Of a stretch of DNA of 64,000 bases, positions 21,802 through 31,863 are shown piece by piece. The notes below the pieces were generated by a model. It worked only from the letters and a program-made list of their open reading frames with translations, ran no database searches and had not been told where the DNA came from. Location of the stretch: the NCBI RefSeq assembly GCF_030253575.1, contig NC_080569.1, positions 2,066,001-2,130,000 on the forward strand, given 5' to 3'. The position numbers and the translations under genes were made by a program. Within the stretch, counting starts at the first letter, position 1; the number at the start of each line of letters is the position of its first letter. This DNA is from Rhododendron vialii (taxonomy: Eukaryota > Streptophyta > Magnoliopsida > Ericales > Ericaceae).

Positions 21802-22550
21802 GGACCAAGCTCAAAGATGAATGATAGATGTAGACCTGTGCCTTTACCAAGAGACAAGAGGTAGCCCTGTATACTTCTCTTCTTGTTAGGTGACTTGTTT
21901 GATTATAGGAGATTCATAACCCTGTAGAAAGGGGGGAAATCAACTGTTAAAAGAACATAAAATAAAAAAATAAAAAAGAAGAAGATATTCTTCTCTCTCA
22001 ACTCGCGTAAAGTAAAAAGAATCAAATCAATAAGAGAACTTCGGCGACAAAACTATTTGACGTGCGGTGGAGTGGTTGAAGCCTAGGACTTGGGAATTTG
22101 CTCCCTCCCATATCTCATGTTAGAAACCTTCCAGGTGTTATTAGCACAAGTTACAATCAAAATCAGTACTTTCTCTCTCACTGTTGAAAGCATATCCCAG
22201 TAGCGTACGTTCGATTCCTGAACCAACGCCTGCTATTTCTTCCCGACGAACTTAATAGAAAACCTTGTCAATTAAGCTCTCACAAAACGCTGACAAAATA
22301 TAAGCAGAGAGATAGAGAAAATAAATAAGCAGAGACACCAAAATCAAGCAGAGAGCATTGAGCATCTCACAAAATCTCCGTGGTTGGTGGAGTTAAGCAA
22401 ACGGCTGTTGCGTTGTCTTCCTTTGTGGGAGAAAAGCAAGAAATTCCCTGCAACAACGCATGGCGAGAGGTTACATGGGAAACATTGATCTGATACAGTT
22501 ACGTTGAAGGGTTTTCTACTAATCTATATTAGGGTTGACGGGAGTACTTT
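21802..22550 (-). promoter_or_regulatory. TNL3 upstream leader/promoter block
   Basis: It is highly similar to the TNL2 block: GATGAATGATAGATGTAGAC, a pyrimidine-rich tract, TTTGACGTGCGG on the plus strand (22057), a SINE-like remnant (22063-22160) and an acceptor-like TTGCAG/GG. A minus-strand frame GNFLLFSHKGRQ..GDFVR is preserved but has no ATG. Confidence 0.45.
22063..22160 (+). mobile_element. SINE-like remnant upstream of TNL3
   Basis: The box A region is altered (GGTGGAGTGGTTGAAGCC) and is followed by GGACTTGGGAATTTGCTCCC and TCCAGGTGTTATTAGCA, as upstream of TNL2. It is antisense to TNL3. Confidence 0.45.
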
Positions 22551-22776
22551 ACCTCTTAAACAGGAGGGAAAAAAAGTGCTCTTAATCAGTTGTTTATTTT
22601 TAGGAGCTAGTATGTTTTAACTTTTAAGTTGCGTGAATGTGCTGTGAAAAAAAATTGTTCCTGTTAATATAATATTAAAAAATATTATGTTATCATATTG
22701 TAGGTTTTATTATTCACGTTTTCAAATTGGGTTGATTTCTTTATAAATCATGTTTCCTATTTGGTTATATTTCTTG

Positions 22777-24400
22777 ACGCGGACTACACCGTTTCATGTG
22801 TTTGTGGGTAGCAAGTAGATATAGTGCATTTCAACAGTGAGCTCTCAATACCTCCTTAATTCTGCACCTTTTGAGTCCAAATAAATTATTTTTACACGAA
22901 AAAGATGAACAAAAATACCGAACTACAAAATGCTAAAAATTTAAGGAGAATGGGTTAAGGGTTTTTCTGGCTAAATAATCTATTTGGATTTTTTTTTCCT
23001 AATTCTTTTTTTTTTTTTGGAATTTGTTAGTTTTTTGACAATTTTTGTAGATTATTACTTCATTATGATAGAGGAATTTTAAAAATAAAAAATTACTAGT
23101 ATCGAAACCCAAATGTTTTTGAATAAAGAGGAAAATAAGCCGCTTATTAATTGGCTTATTTTTGTCCTTATTCAAAAAAATAAAGTTTCGATCGCAATTT
23201 TTTAACTTCTTTGAATTGCGTTTGTAATGACGAAGCAATAATCCATGAAAAATGGCGCCGTCATCCTCCCAAGCTTCTTATAGTCCCCTAGTTTTTCAGG
23301 TGTTTGATGTACATAAATTTTTAAAACGACGTTAACTAACGTTTTTTTATTCTAATATGATTTTCAACTTTTTATAGGGAATAGCATTTGAGCAAGTGAG
23401 ACACACTTTCATAAATGAAACAAGTCACAATGGGACTCGGGGGCCTGTGGTGACCCAAGTCATAACAGGGTTGTAGTGACTCAAAACGTCACCGTTCTGG
23501 GGATGCAAAGGAAAAGGCAAAAGGTTTTGTTTGGTGGAAAGTCAAGTAAAAAAAGTTAAATGCTTTAATTTTTAATTCATTTAAATCAGTGTGAAGATCT
23601 TATTTTTTTAATTATTTTATCTTCAAGAACCATAGTTAATTTTTGACTCTAAAGCACTCATTAGTCAACCCTAAGAAAGTCGTAGAATCAAATATCTCTT
23701 AGAGCTAACTAACGAGACCTTTAGAGTCAAAAATTAGTTATGACCCTTGAGAATAAAATGATCAGAGAAATAAGATCTTCCCGTTGGTTCAAACCAATTG
23801 AAAATTGGAGCAATTAATTTTTCAACCATGTATAGACCGTTATATATTAAAAAATATAGTTAAAAAATTAAGTGCTCTAATTTTCAATCCGTTCAATCCG
23901 GTGCGAATATCTTATTTCTCTGATCATTTTATTCTAAAGGGTCATAATTAATTTTTGACTCTATGGCTCTCGTTAGTTAGCCCTAAAAAATATTTGATTG
24001 TACGACTTTCTTAGGGCAGACTAACGAGAGCTTTGGAATCAAAAATTAATTATGGTTCTTTAGGATAAAATCATCAAAAAATAAGATCTTTGCACTGATT
24101 CAAACAACTTAAAAATTGGAGCACTTAACTTTTTTATCTTTCTTTAAGGATTTGGAGTAATTTTGTGGATGATTGTTGAACTTATTTTTTGTAGTTTGGT
24201 ATTTTTTTTTCCCATCTTTTTAGTGTAAAAATCATTTATTTGGACTCAAAAGGTGCATAATTGAGGTCCCCGAAATTGACTTACCAATAAAAAAGGGAAG
24301 GTGCATAATTGAGGGTGTATTGTGAGTCTGTGACAGCTCACTGATGGAATGCTTTATATCCGTTTGCTACCCACTAACACATGAAAACGGTGTAGTTTTT
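22777..24400. mobile_element. 1.6-kb non-autonomous element with about 160-bp inverted ends and two nested foldbacks
   Basis: The left arm (about 22777-22935: ACTACACCGTTT, GGGTAGCAA, GCACCTTTTGAGTCCAAATAA) is mirrored at about 24175-24400. The right arm also carries an internal duplication of AGGTGCATAATTGAGG. Inside, two head-to-tail foldback units (about 23545-23830 and 23865-24150) share AATTTTTGACTCTA and TCGTTAGT-type words; each is itself palindromic. No transposase was found. Confidence 0.65.
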
Positions 24401-25530
24401 ACCACACAGCAGCAAGCTGCTGTCTCTCATGGGCGCCGGCCCCATCCATATTTCTTAGCGACTAAAAACATTGCAGCCTATATAAAGGGTGCTAGAGTTA
24501 TGTCTCATACATAAATAATAATAAATCATTTCTTTTTTCTTCACAGTTCCAATCAATTATTAGATGTTTCTGATAGTAAATATATTGTTGAAGTATGTAA
24601 GTTGTGTTCAGTAGTGGTAGATGAGTATACGAGTGAAAAAATTGTTAGAGAAGAAGTTGTTGACAAATTGTTAGTTAATGTGAACAAGATGTTAAAATAC
24701 CAAAATTTATTGATTTGTGTGAACAGAATGGTAAAATGGACTACCTAGAGTATAATACTCTCTTCGTTCTTTTAAATGTCTATTACGGCTCTACATGCCA
24801 TTTTCAAGTAGTTTATATCTCTCAATGTGTATCGCTAAAAATATTCAATATGGATCTTGTTTGATAAATCACAATTGCTCCTATAAGTCAATGATTTTAA
24901 AAATATAAAACATAATATACGTCGAGAGATATAAGCCATTGATAATGACATGTAGAACCGTAGTGAACAATTAAAATTGGATAAAAGGAATACCATTTTT
25001 TTCTCGAATTGGGAATGTTGCTGTGCAATGGTGTGCGTAGTACCGACCGTCGGATTGTACATCCGACAACTCGGATCTTATCTCGACAATGAACGGCTCT
25101 CGATCGTTGGTTGCCTAGATAAAATCCGAACCGTCGGATGTACGATCCGATGGATCGGAGATGCGCAACACGGTCACTGCACACCACCAACCCGAAGTTC
25201 TTTTTTTCCTATTACCAACATTGCCAGTCTTGAAAATCAGTTCAATTGTGAATCCACGAATAAGAAAAAGATTAAATTCTACACGGTTGTGCTGTGTGAA
25301 AGCACCTAACTATACATAGTAGGGGTGATTTCGGTTCGGTTTGGGTGAAATTTTCGAAGACCGATTCGGTTCGGTCCAAATATTTTCAGGACTGATCTCA
25401 ACCAGAGTTGAGTTCGATTCAGTTCGGTCGGGAATTTCGATCCGTCAGAAATATAAAATTTCCATTTAATTTAAACTATATATATAAAAATATTTTTTAT
25501 ATTATATATATATATATAATATATGTATAA
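24401..25530. repeat. About 1-kb spacer repeat, copy 2, plus AT run
   Basis: 24545-25460 matches 14028-15075. It is preceded by a TATATAAAGGG word near 24479, and an AT dinucleotide run (25497-25530) closes it. No gene is supported. Confidence 0.65.
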
Positions 25531-25749
25531 TACTCCCTCCGTCCCATAATATTTATCCGGTCCGGAAAACGGAGACGTAAAAATAATACTATTTTTGTAA
25601 GAAAAGTTGAAAAAAAATTCAACAATTTACTAGATCTCGACGAGTTATTTTAACTTATAAAAAAAATTTAAATTTTTTCTTGAAAGAAATACATTATTTT
25701 TTAGTTCTCATTTTGCGAACCGAACAAACATTATGGAACGGAAAGAGTA
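25531..25749. mobile_element. Stowaway-like MITE
   Basis: It begins TACTCCCTCCGTCCCATAAT and ends with the inverted CATTATGGAACGGAAAGAGTA. TA at both ends is the expected target duplication. About 219 bp, non-coding. Confidence 0.85.
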
Positions 25750-25757
25750 TAAAATTT

Positions 25758-26480
25758 CCATGGTTTGCCCAAGCTCAAAGATGAATGATAGATGTAGACC
25801 TGTGCCTTTTCCAAGAGATGGCGTAGCCCTGTATCCTTCTCTTCTTGTTAGGTGACTTGTTTGATGATAGGAGATTCATACCGCTGTAGAAAGGGGGAAA
25901 ATCAACTGTGAAAGAAAAAATAAACAGATATTCTTCTCTCTCAACTCGCACAAAGTAAAAAGAATCTAATCAATGGAATTGTGTACTTCGGTGACAAAAA
26001 CTATTTGCTGTGCGGCCTAGTAATTAATGCCGAGTGCAACTTTGTTCATTCTCTTTAAAAGAAGATAAACATTACCTTTTATCTTATTGATTGAAATAGT
26101 GTAGGTCTCACTTATGACATCACGTTGCGGTGTGATCCACGCCATTTCAACCAATAAGAAAAAAAACAATGTTCATCCTCTCAAGTGAAAAATGAACAAA
26201 ACTCAACTCGATTAATGCCTATTTATTGGGAATTTGCGCCGTCCCATGTATCATGTTGAAAACCTTCCAAGTGTTATTGGCAGAAGTTAGAGTTAAAATC
26301 AGTACTTTCTCACACTATTGAAAGCACAGCCCAGTAGCCTACGTTCGATTCATCATCATTCATCAAAGGCCAGCGATTTCTTCCCGAAAGTGAAGTTGCA
26401 GAAAACCTCGTCAAGAACGGAATACAAACAAGAGACCCTTGCATATACATTTCTAGAAAAGTTGGGCGGAAGCAAAAGTG
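25758..26480 (-). pseudogene. Orphan TNL leader (relic of a lost TNL locus)
   Basis: It carries the same order of leader blocks as the intact genes (GATGAATGATAGATGTAGAC, TAGGAGATTCATACC, pyrimidine tract, SINE-like remnant), but the TIR exon is missing. The sequence stops at TTTGCCCAAGC, inside what would be the first codons. A small MITE interrupts the SINE remnant. It is evidence of a deleted TNL between TNL3 and TNL4. Confidence 0.7.
26032..26210. mobile_element. 179-bp MITE inside the SINE-like remnant
   Basis: It is flanked by a perfect 9-bp duplication ATTAATGCC (26023-26031 and 26211-26219). Ends are inverted: GAGTGCAACTTTGTTCATT against the complement of AATGAACAAAACTCAACTCG. Nine-base duplications are typical of Mutator-like elements. 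Confidence 0.75.
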
Positions 26481-26780
26481 TTACGCACACAACGATTGTG
26501 TAAAACACAATACATAACCAATCTCTAGTCGTCCATTGCTATAATAAATGGCCAAAATTCGCTCTAACTTTTTCCCACAAAAGTTGAACTTTTCCTTAAA
26601 AGAGTTTTTATAAAATCTAGACCGTTCAAATACATTTAGACGGTCAGAATTACGCACACAATAAACACAATGATTGTGCAAGTAGCATTTTTGGGGCGCA
26701 AAATACTAGCAGAGACGGAGGAAATAAATAAGCAGAACTTGTTTATTGCTAATATTAGCAAGAGAAGTGTTATTCACACA

Positions 26781-27044
26781 GACAAAGGGTGCACAGATCT
26801 CAATGTGGGGCCACTACGGGTAGCACACAAATGATTCGAGCCGTTCATTAAATATAAAATATTTTTTCAAGAGTCTTTGTAAAAAATTAGCTCAATTCGA
26901 TAACTAGAAGTACTCGATCTAATCATCTAATTACGGGAGCCCTTGAAAAAATGTTTCAAATTTATTGAACAGTTTAGATCATTTCTGTGGGACCTATAGT
27001 GGATCCCATATCAAAATCTATGCACGATCTATGCACCCTTTGTC
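26781..27044. mobile_element. Foldback MITE, CCGTTCATTAAAT family, copy 1
   Basis: Ends GACAAAGGGTGCA / TGCACCCTTTGTC are inverted and the whole element is an imperfect palindrome. It shares GAGCCGTTCATTAAAT and TTTTTTCAAG with the copies at 27075, 36597 and 51329. Confidence 0.65.
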
Positions 27045-27074
27045 AGCGTCGACAGACTTAACGCTATTGGCAAA

Positions 27075-27452
27075 CAGTAATGCTACACACACAGCATTTA
27101 TGCACAGAATTTGTACACAGATTTATTGTGGGGCCCACTATGAGTCCCACACAAATAATCCGAGCCGTTCATTAAATGTAAAACATTTTTTCAAGGGCCT
27201 CCGCGAAAAATCAACTCAATCCGATGCTTAAAGATGCTCGATTCAATCATTTAACTTTTCATTCGAATTTCAGGATAATGAAAAGTTAGATGATTAAATC
27301 AAGCACTTATAGGTATCGGATTGAGCTGATTTTTCTCGGAGGCTCTTGAAAAAATATTTTACATTTAATGAACGGCTCGAATTATTTGTGTAGGACCCGT
27401 AGTGGACCCCACAACAAATCTGTGCATAAATACTGTATGTGTAGCATTACTG
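27075..27452. mobile_element. Foldback MITE with 9-bp target duplication, copy 2
   Basis: Inverted ends CAGTAATGCTACACA. Flanked by ATTGGCAAA (27066-27074) and ATTAGCAAA (27453-27461), 8 of 9 identical, consistent with a Mutator-like origin. Imperfect palindrome over its full length, non-coding. Confidence 0.75.
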
Positions 27453-27929
27453 ATTAGCAAAGTAAGCAAACCTCGGCGAGGGGAGAGTCATTTCTCATAC
27501 CTGGAGGGAGGGATAATCTGTACATAATGCAAACCTCGAGGTGGTGTCAGTGAAATTCACCCTATACTATAGGCTACCTTAGGATACCAATCAAGATCAA
27601 GAGAGACAGAGAGTGGAGACTTTTAGCTTAATGATGAACCTTCCCCTGACGGGCCTGATCCCCTCCCCCTCAATGATCAACGGCAATAACTTAACTTTTC
27701 CCACATAATATTGTTTTTTCTTCTAATACAAAGTAACCCCGATAAGCTAATGAACCCAACATGGTAAGTTACTGTTTTTATCACCCACTTGTCCCACATC
27801 TTTTTTTTTATAAAAAAAAATGCAAATTGCAGTTGATTTGGTAGACTAGCACATTTTGCAATAGTTTATGGCAGCCTTGCTCATAAAGAAAACTAGAAAA
27901 GTCTGACCAATATGCTTTCCTACGTGTCT
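27453..27929. other. Spacer without recognisable features
   Basis: No conserved frame or repeat was seen. Short poly-T and poly-A runs occur near 27802-27821. Confidence 0.4.
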
Positions 27930-28724
27930 AGGACAAAAACAATTGTACCCATCAAAAGCAGTGAGCAAGTTCCTGCCGTTCCCAGACAACAGAAAAAATC
28001 ACATGTGTAATGGGCCGAACTAACCGGCTCAGACCATCCTTGGCAAAACGGGCCACCCACGTAGCCCATCATCGTTGGCTGAGACATGATCGAGCTATAC
28101 CCAGCCGACGACCAGGTATTGTCACTTCCGTCCGTGAGAGGACTCAATAGGTCACCGAACCTTGAGGGCCGGTCCTGACCAAGGCGGGGTTGGAGGATGC
28201 CTATCATCTCATATATCACAAAGGTTACACCGCTCAGCTATGGCTGAGCTCTCTCGTTTGGCCGACTCACGAGGGCCAGCCACCCTATGGGCAGTTAGCT
28301 GCCACACCCTAGGTGACGTGTTTGACGTCACCCGAAGCAGTTACGCTAAGGATAATGATGAGGGCACGTGGGGTGCCCAGCTCACGCCCCAAAACGGTTA
28401 TCAAACCCTATCTGTGATATCATAATGATATCAGCCGAAGCGTACGAGACATGAGTTCGTACTTGGAGGGCAAGCAAAGGGATCTCTATAAATACCCAGC
28501 GATGACAACCCTAAGAGGTAAATTCTCTCCCCCACTCACAACCCTAGACTTTGCCTTCCCTCTGCACTCTCTTGCTCTCTCGTTGGAGGGCCTTGTCGGA
28601 GCTCCTCGCCAAGTCTTTTAGTCATGTGCTACCTGTGTAGGTTACGTTAAAGGGCTAGGATCCCATCTCTCTGGATTGAGCCACTTGAGAGGAACCCCTT
28701 TCCGTGATCAGTATCCCCACAACA
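27930..28724 (+). mobile_element. Probable solo LTR (retrotransposon-derived)
   Basis: The GC content is higher than in the surroundings. A TATA box (CTATAAATACCC, near 28486) is followed by a leader of the R-U5 kind (ACCCTAAGAGG, CTCTCCCCC, CTCTTGCTCTCTCG) and the sequence ends CCCCACAACA. The start TGTCTAGG is uncertain. I see no second LTR, priming site or gag/pol, and no clear target duplication. Confidence 0.45.
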
Positions 28725-28854
28725 TGCATTAAACAAAAATGGTTCGATTAACAGAAGAAAAGAAAAGAAAAAAAGGCTCTTAATCAGTCGTTTTATTTTT
28801 CAATGTTTTAAGTTGCGTGAAGAGTGTAATACCAATTTTTTTCCAATCACCAAC

Positions 28855-29230
28855 ATTGCCCGTCTTCAATATCAGTTGATTGTGAATCTACGAGTAAAAT
28901 AGGAGATTAAATTCTACACGGTAGTGCAGTGTAATGGTTCAATCTTCCAACTCACCAAACTATACACAGAAAAGTAGAATTAGTGAAAACACTGAACGCA
29001 AGGGAGGCCATCTGAAATTTTCAGCCCAAGATGTACGCCGGTGAATTGATGGATACGTGCATCATGTGCCCATCTTGTACTGTACTGTACTTCCTCCTAC
29101 GTTCCGGAACTATTTGCATTTGATCATCTCATCTTTGCTCTCACGTAGCGCATGTGATCATTGTGTAATGTGCCTCTCCCATAGCACATGTGATCATTGT
29201 GAAATGTGCCATAACAATCCTAAAACTCGA
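28855..29230. repeat. Conserved intergenic block, copy 2
   Basis: Contains TTGTGAATCTACGAGTA, ATTAAATTCTACACGGT, ACACTGAACGCAAGGGAGG and GCACATGTGATCATTGTG with an internal duplication of the last motif. It matches the spacer block at 15076 and elsewhere. Confidence 0.75.
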
Positions 29231-29351
29231 CATTAGTATTTTACGATTTTAAATCTAATAGTTCGCCACTATTACTCTATTCACTGATTATTGTTGATTT
29301 GTGATCAAGCAAAGATTACAATTAAATTAAACTTATAACTTGGTAACAATA

Positions 29352-29841
29352 ATGCTAGAACCACATATAAATACACACAAACAAACTTGCAAATAAGTGC
29401 GATTATAGCACAACCGGGGGAGTGTGCTGCACAGTTACGTGCTGTGCAGCATGTTGTGCGGCCGCCAACCCCGCCTTGCCGGCATCGGCCCGACAATTGG
29501 AGACGTCCACTGCGTAGAGCTCGTCGAGTACTACAAGTGTACCAAAATTCAACCCAATCAAATATCGTTAAGTGTCTCATTGGAACACATATATTTCGAA
29601 AAGAATGGATTCAGTGGTTTTGATCCAGTGTTTCGTATCCATTAGGATTCATTTTTTTCCAAGTTATATGTATTCCGATGAAGTACTTAATGATATTTGA
29701 TAAGGTTGATTTTTGGTACATTTGTAGTACTCGACGAGCTCTACGTAGTGGACGTCTCCGATCGTCGGACCGATGCCGGCAAGGCAGCGCCGGCAGCCGC
29801 ACAACACGTAGCTATGCAACACACTCCCCCGGTCCTAGCAT
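29352..29841. mobile_element. Foldback element with ATGCTAGxACC ends
   Basis: ATGCTAGAACC at the left is mirrored by GGTCCTAGCAT at the right. Arms share CCGGGGGAGTGTG, GCCGGCATCGG and TAGAGCTCGTCGAGTACTAC, and each arm is about 200 bp. The left arm has about 54 extra bases after the first 11. TAGAGCTCGTCGA is also in the 13591 element, which suggests a related family. Confidence 0.65.
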
Positions 29842-30359
29842 GATTGATCTATTGTAATGGAATGTCTACGTAAATGATACCATGTGGGCTCAAGAGTGTA
29901 AACTCTATTGCACTCAAGGGTTGAACCATCTCCAGCTCGTGTTTTCAACTTTTATATATTAGTTAAAATAAAGGTTTCTTGGGTAACTGTACTGAAAGAG
30001 CCATTTTTGTGTCCAAATTTGATTGAAAAAATGATTGTGGCCATTTATGCCACACAAGACTATGTGTACAACAATCTACTGATTTGTACCCAAAAAATCT
30101 ATTGTACCAATTGTGAACAACAATTTATTGGTTTGATGCAACAATCTACCGTCAGCCTATCTTGAGAACTCTGTTACTTGCCGCTGAGGATCCAATGATA
30201 GTGATTGTGTGGGAAAGACAATTGCTAAAAATAGCTCGCACACCATTGTAGGAACTAAGCCAAAATTTCACCAAATATTACTTTAGCAAGCTAAACAATA
30301 ATTTTGGCTAAAAAAAAAAGATAGCCAGAACAATTGGAGCTGCTCTAAGTACTGTTAGA
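29842..30359. other. Spacer without recognisable features
   Basis: An open frame of 85 codons at 29908-30165 has no recognisable domain or paralogue in the window. I do not call it a gene. Confidence 0.4.
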
Positions 30360-30599
30360 GCCGGAGTTGCTCCTCTAACTAGAGTTGGACCCAATTGTCG
30401 CGTGCTCATAATCTCCCAAAATTGACTCTGACCAATGTTTGACTATAGGGTAAGACGAAATTTTAGCGTACAAGTATTTGAACAAAAATGGTTAGAATTG
30501 AAAACAACATATTAAAAAAGAAAAGGATTGGGAGAGTGACAAAACATATCAAATACAAGAATATGAAAATACAGAGAGAACTTTGCGTAGCCAATTTAA

Positions 30600-31010
30600 C
30601 AGAAAATCTACGGTCACTGCACCACAATGCGGTGGCTGGCCACTGCACGCCAATTTGGGGCCCACTCCGGGCTCCGCACGATGATCCAAGCCGTTCAATA
30701 ATTTTAAAAACCAAAACCGAGTGGGCAAAGGGAAAAATCAGCTCGATCCCATATGTGTAGGTCCTCGGATCCAATCTTCATTTTTTGAAAAATTGGAAAA
30801 CCAATCTTTCCATTTTTTCCGATTTTCCAAAGATGAGAAGATCGATCCAAGCACCTACAATATCGGATCGAGCTAATTTTCGCGATGCCCACTCGTTCAT
30901 TTTTTTAAATTATTGAACGGCTTAGATCATTCGTGCAGAGCCCGGAGTGGGCCCCACACGGCGTGCGGTGGCTGGCCACCGCATTTTAGTGCGGTGACTG
31001 TAGCGTTGTT
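30600..31010. mobile_element. Foldback MITE with 9-10 bp target duplication in the TNL4 3' flank
   Basis: Flanked by GCCAATTTAA on both sides (30590-30599 and 31011-31020). The unoccupied site is present once in the TNL3 flank (CCAATTTAATGAGGGGC, near 16437). The arms share GCGGTGGCTGGCCAC, GGGGCCCACTCCGG and AGCCGTTCAATAATTT. It is related in structure to the 27075 family. Confidence 0.85.
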
Positions 31011-31166
31011 GCCAATTTAATGAGGGGCATGAGAGTCCAAAGAATCTGTAGGAGTACAAAATTCGGTGACTCAATGTTGTGGACACATTCCATAAGAAAA
31101 GAAAACCATACCAATAATGGCCTCATAATACAGTCATAAAGGAGAGAACCATACCAGTGGCCTCGA

Positions 31167-31822
31167 CTAATTTCTCGGACTAGAAATATCTGGATCCCTT
31201 GTATCAGTAATTTTTCTCTTTTTTTTTATTGACATCTCTGTATTGTCCTCATAAATGAAATTAATCCCACACTTCTTCACTGTCAACCACGGCTCAGTCT
31301 CCTCTGAGTCTTCTGGAATTATCTCAATCTCCAATTCATCCCTTTCTATGTAATCTGATGGGTAATAAAGGAGTATCATCTGATCTTGCCCTTGATATCT
31401 TGTGAAAGTCAACAACTGATCGAGCTCTGTAAATTTGTCACGGATAATCAAAATTTGATTATGTTGACCACGATTTCCGTGAGTCCTGACAACTATGCAT
31501 AAAGACCAGCCCAGTATTCTCCGAGGTGGCACCACAACAGATAATTTTGACCCTGCATACTGGTATTGGAACCAATTGGGAATCTCATCCCCTGGAAGAT
31601 AAATAGTAGCATATCCCCCCGGTCCCTGTTCCAACAGATCATGCATTAGTTGAGTACAAAGTACATTTATTTTTCTTGACAGGATTCGAAAGTAAAAATT
31701 CCACACAAGCTGATACATACTGGCAATACAAAGGCGACAAATGGGATATTAGCAGTGTTACATTGATGCAATATATGCTTTATATTCCCTATGGTTCTTT
31801 TGATATTTCTGTTATCCCGCTC

Positions 31823-31863
<41 letters not shown>

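Noticed and set aside
28162..28425. Open frame of 87 codons in GC-richer sequence
   Set aside because: It lies within the probable LTR; no domain and no paralogue.
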